Assembly (NCBI RefSeq): GCF_014656295.1
Contig: NZ_BNCD01000004.1
Location: 186,001 to 250,000, forward strand
Source: Streptomyces sulfonofaciens
GTDB taxonomy: Bacteria > Actinomycetota > Actinomycetes > Streptomycetales > Streptomycetaceae
Length of the DNA stretch: 64,000 bases
Reading direction: 5' to 3'
Shown here: positions 62,290 through 64,000 of the stretch, piece after piece
How the letters are laid out: every line of letters begins with the position of its first letter
Position numbering within the stretch: position 1 is the first letter of the stretch
Program-made: the position numbers and the translations under genes
Notes under the pieces: model-generated
What the model was told of the DNA's origin: nothing
What the model saw: only the letters and a program-made list of their open reading frames with translations
Database searches by the model: none

Positions 62290-62653
62290 GGTCCGCGCCC
62301 ACCGCCCCGCCCGACCCCGGCGCGCCCCGTCCGCGCCGCGCCCCGCTTCGGATGCCCCGCCGGGCGGGAGCCCCCCGGGTGCCCCGCGGGGTGACCTCCC
62401 GCTCACCCGGCGAGGCGCACCCTTCCGGTGCCGACGGCGCCGTACGGCCGCACCCGCTGCTGCGTACGGGCGAGGGCGCCCGAGCAGTCCGCGCCGGGCC
62501 CCGCCCGCCCACCGGGCCGGCTCCAGGACCTGGCGATTTCGGTCACGGTCCGTCGTACGGGCAGGTCAGGAGGGCAACCGCGGGCGGTCGGCAGGAGTGC
62601 GGGCACGGCTCAATCGAGTGGCGCCGGGGCCCCGGAGCACGGACGATGCTGTC
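62290..62653. other. Intergenic region between XRE and phosphotransferase genes
   Basis: These 364 bases are C/G-rich without a convincing gene, terminator or RNA. A GATTTCGGTCACGGTCCG stretch near 62535 is the only patch of lower GC. Confidence 0.4.
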
Positions 62654-63634
62654 ATGCCCCCCTTTTCCACCGATGCCCCGCCCGCCGTCGGCGCACGCAC
62701 CCCCTGGGAGCGTCTCCCCGGGCGTGTCCACGATGCCGTCGCGGCGATGCTCGGCGGCGCGGTGGCGACCGCGACCACCCAGCGCGGCGGCTTCTCACCC
62801 GGTGTGGCCGCGCGGGTCGGCACGGCGGACGGCCGCCGTGCCTTCGTGAAGGCGGTCAGCACCGAGGCGAACGCGGACGCGCCCGGCATGCACCGCGCCG
62901 AGGCCCGCCACGCGGCCGCGCTGCCGGCCCGGGTGGCCGCGCCCCGGCTGCTGGGCTCCTACGACGACGGCACCTGGGTCGTCCTCGTCTTCGAGGACGT
63001 CCCCGGCCACCAGCCGCACGTGCCCTGGCGCGCCGACGAACTGGGCCGCGTCCTTTCCGCCGTGCACGACCTGGCCGGCACACTGACCCCCTCACCCGTC
63101 GACGCGCCGCCCGTGGCGGTGCGCCTGGCGGACGGGTTCTCCGGGTGGCAGCGGATGCTCGCGAGCGGGGCCACCCGGGGCCTCGACCCCTGGGTGGCGC
63201 ACCACCTGCCGCGGCTGGCCGAGCTGAGCGCGCCCTGGGCGGAGCACGCCGCCGGCGACACCCTCACGCACGGCGATCTGAGGGCCGACAACATCCTCCT
63301 CACTGCCGACGGCGGCGTGATCTTCGTCGACTGGCCGCACGCGTCGCTCGCCGCGCCGTGGTTCGACCTGCTGACGATGCTGCCCTGCGTACGCGCGCAG
63401 GGCGGACCGGCGCCCGAGGAGGTCTTCACCTCCCACCCGCTCGGCAGGGACGCGGATCCGGCGGGGGTGACGGCGGTGCTGGCCGCCCTCGCGGGCTACT
63501 TCGTCGAGCACGCCCGCAGACCGCCTCCGCCGGGGCTGCCCACCGTGCGCGCCTTCCAGTACGCGCAGGGCGTGGCCGCGCTCGGCTGGCTCAGGACGCG
63601 ACTGGCGCAGCGGCCCGTACCAGGCCTTGCATGA
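62654..63634 (+). CDS. Aminoglycoside phosphotransferase-like protein
   Basis: A 326-residue APH-superfamily kinase fold protein. The catalytic loop is THGDLRADNILLT, and the metal-binding motif is IFVDWPHASLA (DW in place of DFG). The N-lobe lysine is likely in RRAFVKAVS. This family includes antibiotic and small-metabolite kinases; the substrate is unknown and resistance should not be assumed. ATG 62654 has no strong ribosome site. Its last 44 bases overlap the convergent amidotransferase gene. Confidence 0.88.
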   Translation: MPPFSTDAPPAVGARTPWERLPGRVHDAVAAMLGGAVATATTQRGGFSPGVAARVGTADGRRAFVKAVSTEANADAPGMHRAEARHAAALPARVAAPRLLGSYDDGTWVVLVFEDVPGHQPHVPWRADELGRVLSAVHDLAGTLTPSPVDAPPVAVRLADGFSGWQRMLASGATRGLDPWVAHHLPRLAELSAPWAEHAAGDTLTHGDLRADNILLTADGGVIFVDWPHASLAAPWFDLLTMLPCVRAQGGPAPEEVFTSHPLGRDADPAGVTAVLAALAGYFVEHARRPPPPGLPTVRAFQYAQGVAALGWLRTRLAQRPVPGLA

Positions 63635-64000
63635 CGCGCAGGTCGTCGCCCATCTCCGGATGCCACTGCACGCCGAGCACCCAGGGCCCGCCGGGCAGCT
63701 CCACGGACTCGACGGTGCCGTCCGCGGCGCGGGCGCCGACCACCAGGCCCCTGCCGAGCCGGTCGAGGGCCTGGTGGTGGAAGACCGGGACGCCGGTCTC
63801 CTCGGGGACGATGCCCGCGTACCGGGTGCCGGGCACCGGGACCACCGGGTGTGTGCCGAAGACGCCGGGCCGGCCCGCGTGTCCGTCGAGGTGCTGGACG
63901 AGGGTGCCGCCGAGTGCGACGTTCAGCAACTGCATGCCGCGGCAGATCGCGAGCAGCGGTGTGCCGGCGGCGAGGGCCGCGTCGATCAGCGCGAGCTCCC
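63591..64000 (-). CDS. Class I glutamine amidotransferase-like gamma-glutamyl hydrolase (partial)
   Basis: The C-terminal 136 residues of a peptidase C26/PuuD-type protein; the start lies beyond the right edge. The nucleophile Cys is in LLAICRGMQLLNV, read from the frame at the window end, and the catalytic His-Glu pair is in LGVQWHPEMGDD. This group hydrolyses gamma-glutamyl-GABA or related amides in polyamine breakdown. It ends inside the phosphotransferase gene on the other strand. Confidence 0.85.
   Translation of the reverse strand, partial: ELALIDAALAAGTPLLAICRGMQLLNVALGGTLVQHLDGHAGRPGVFGTHPVVPVPGTRYAGIVPEETGVPVFHHQALDRLGRGLVVGARAADGTVESVELPGGPWVLGVQWHPEMGDDLRVMQGLVRAAAPVAS

Noticed and set aside
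62654..63634. Antibiotic-resistance aminoglycoside phosphotransferase
   Set aside because: The catalytic motifs define only the broad APH fold. No specific resistance family signature or resistance context is visible.
1..64000. Many long open frames on the opposite strand or in alternative frames across known genes
   Set aside because: In high-GC DNA, stop codons are rare in every frame. These frames lack plausible starts with ribosome sites, show no domain motifs and follow the third-position bias of the real gene.

Overview
The window is about 64 kb of a Streptomyces chromosome core. The evidence is very high GC with G/C-ending codons, frequent GTG and TTG starts behind GGAGG-type ribosome sites, a mycothiol ligase, a complete Pup-proteasome locus, a gylR-type glycerol regulon and a conservon (rar) operon. 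Gene content and order resemble the S. coelicolor chromosome around metH, arc, prcBA, tat and rar, read in the opposite direction. I found no rRNA, tRNA, insertion sequence, prophage or CRISPR array.

Layout. 1-3633: a histidine phosphatase, a DUF3090 protein and a kinase-like SCO1664-family protein, then mshC (mycothiol synthesis). 3819-7322: a PAC2 protein, a FadR-type regulator, a PH-like membrane protein and an LLM flavin oxidoreductase. 7577-12820 (minus): the glycerol regulon glpF-glpK-glpD with its IclR-type regulator gylR; both promoters carry a near-identical 19-bp operator candidate. 13185-23119: metH, a HAD phosphatase, two orphan peptide-type solute-binding lipoproteins, an orphan NarL-type response regulator and a RecB-like nuclease. 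23229-26793: an M50 protease with CBS domains, tRNA m1A58 methyltransferase and a small exported protein.

27493-41946: the Pup-proteasome system. Arc (ATPase), Dop, Pup, PrcB and PrcA are followed, after a LacI/MFS pair, by PafA, two FKBP-type prolyl isomerases and the WYL regulators PafB and PafC. Dop converts the C-terminal Gln of Pup to Glu, PafA ligates Pup to target lysines, Arc unfolds tagged proteins into the 20S core, and PafBC (from work in mycobacteria) drives a LexA-independent DNA-damage response. A decayed endonuclease VII-like gene lies between pup and prcB. 41943-48035: a zinc-ribbon protein, a small membrane protein, tatA, tatC, a diacylglycerol-kinase-like enzyme and a Ski2-like helicase. 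48770-53582: the rarABCDE conservon, ending in a CYP157-type P450 without the K-helix ExxR motif.

53635-64000: an RluA-type pseudouridine synthase, a cupin, an iron-box-controlled siderophore-interacting flavoprotein, a 5'-3' exonuclease, a glycine-betaine-type ABC transporter whose permease is fused to two binding domains sharing a perfect 240-bp internal repeat, an XRE-cupin regulator, an aminoglycoside-phosphotransferase-like kinase and a truncated class I amidotransferase at the edge.

Most genes are recognisable housekeeping or development genes. The less explained items are the phosphatase/DUF3090/kinase-like triad, the homogenised double binding-domain transporter, the orphan binding lipoproteins, the nuclease remnant inside the proteasome operon and the unusual P450. 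All calls come from reading the sequence; no database search was run.
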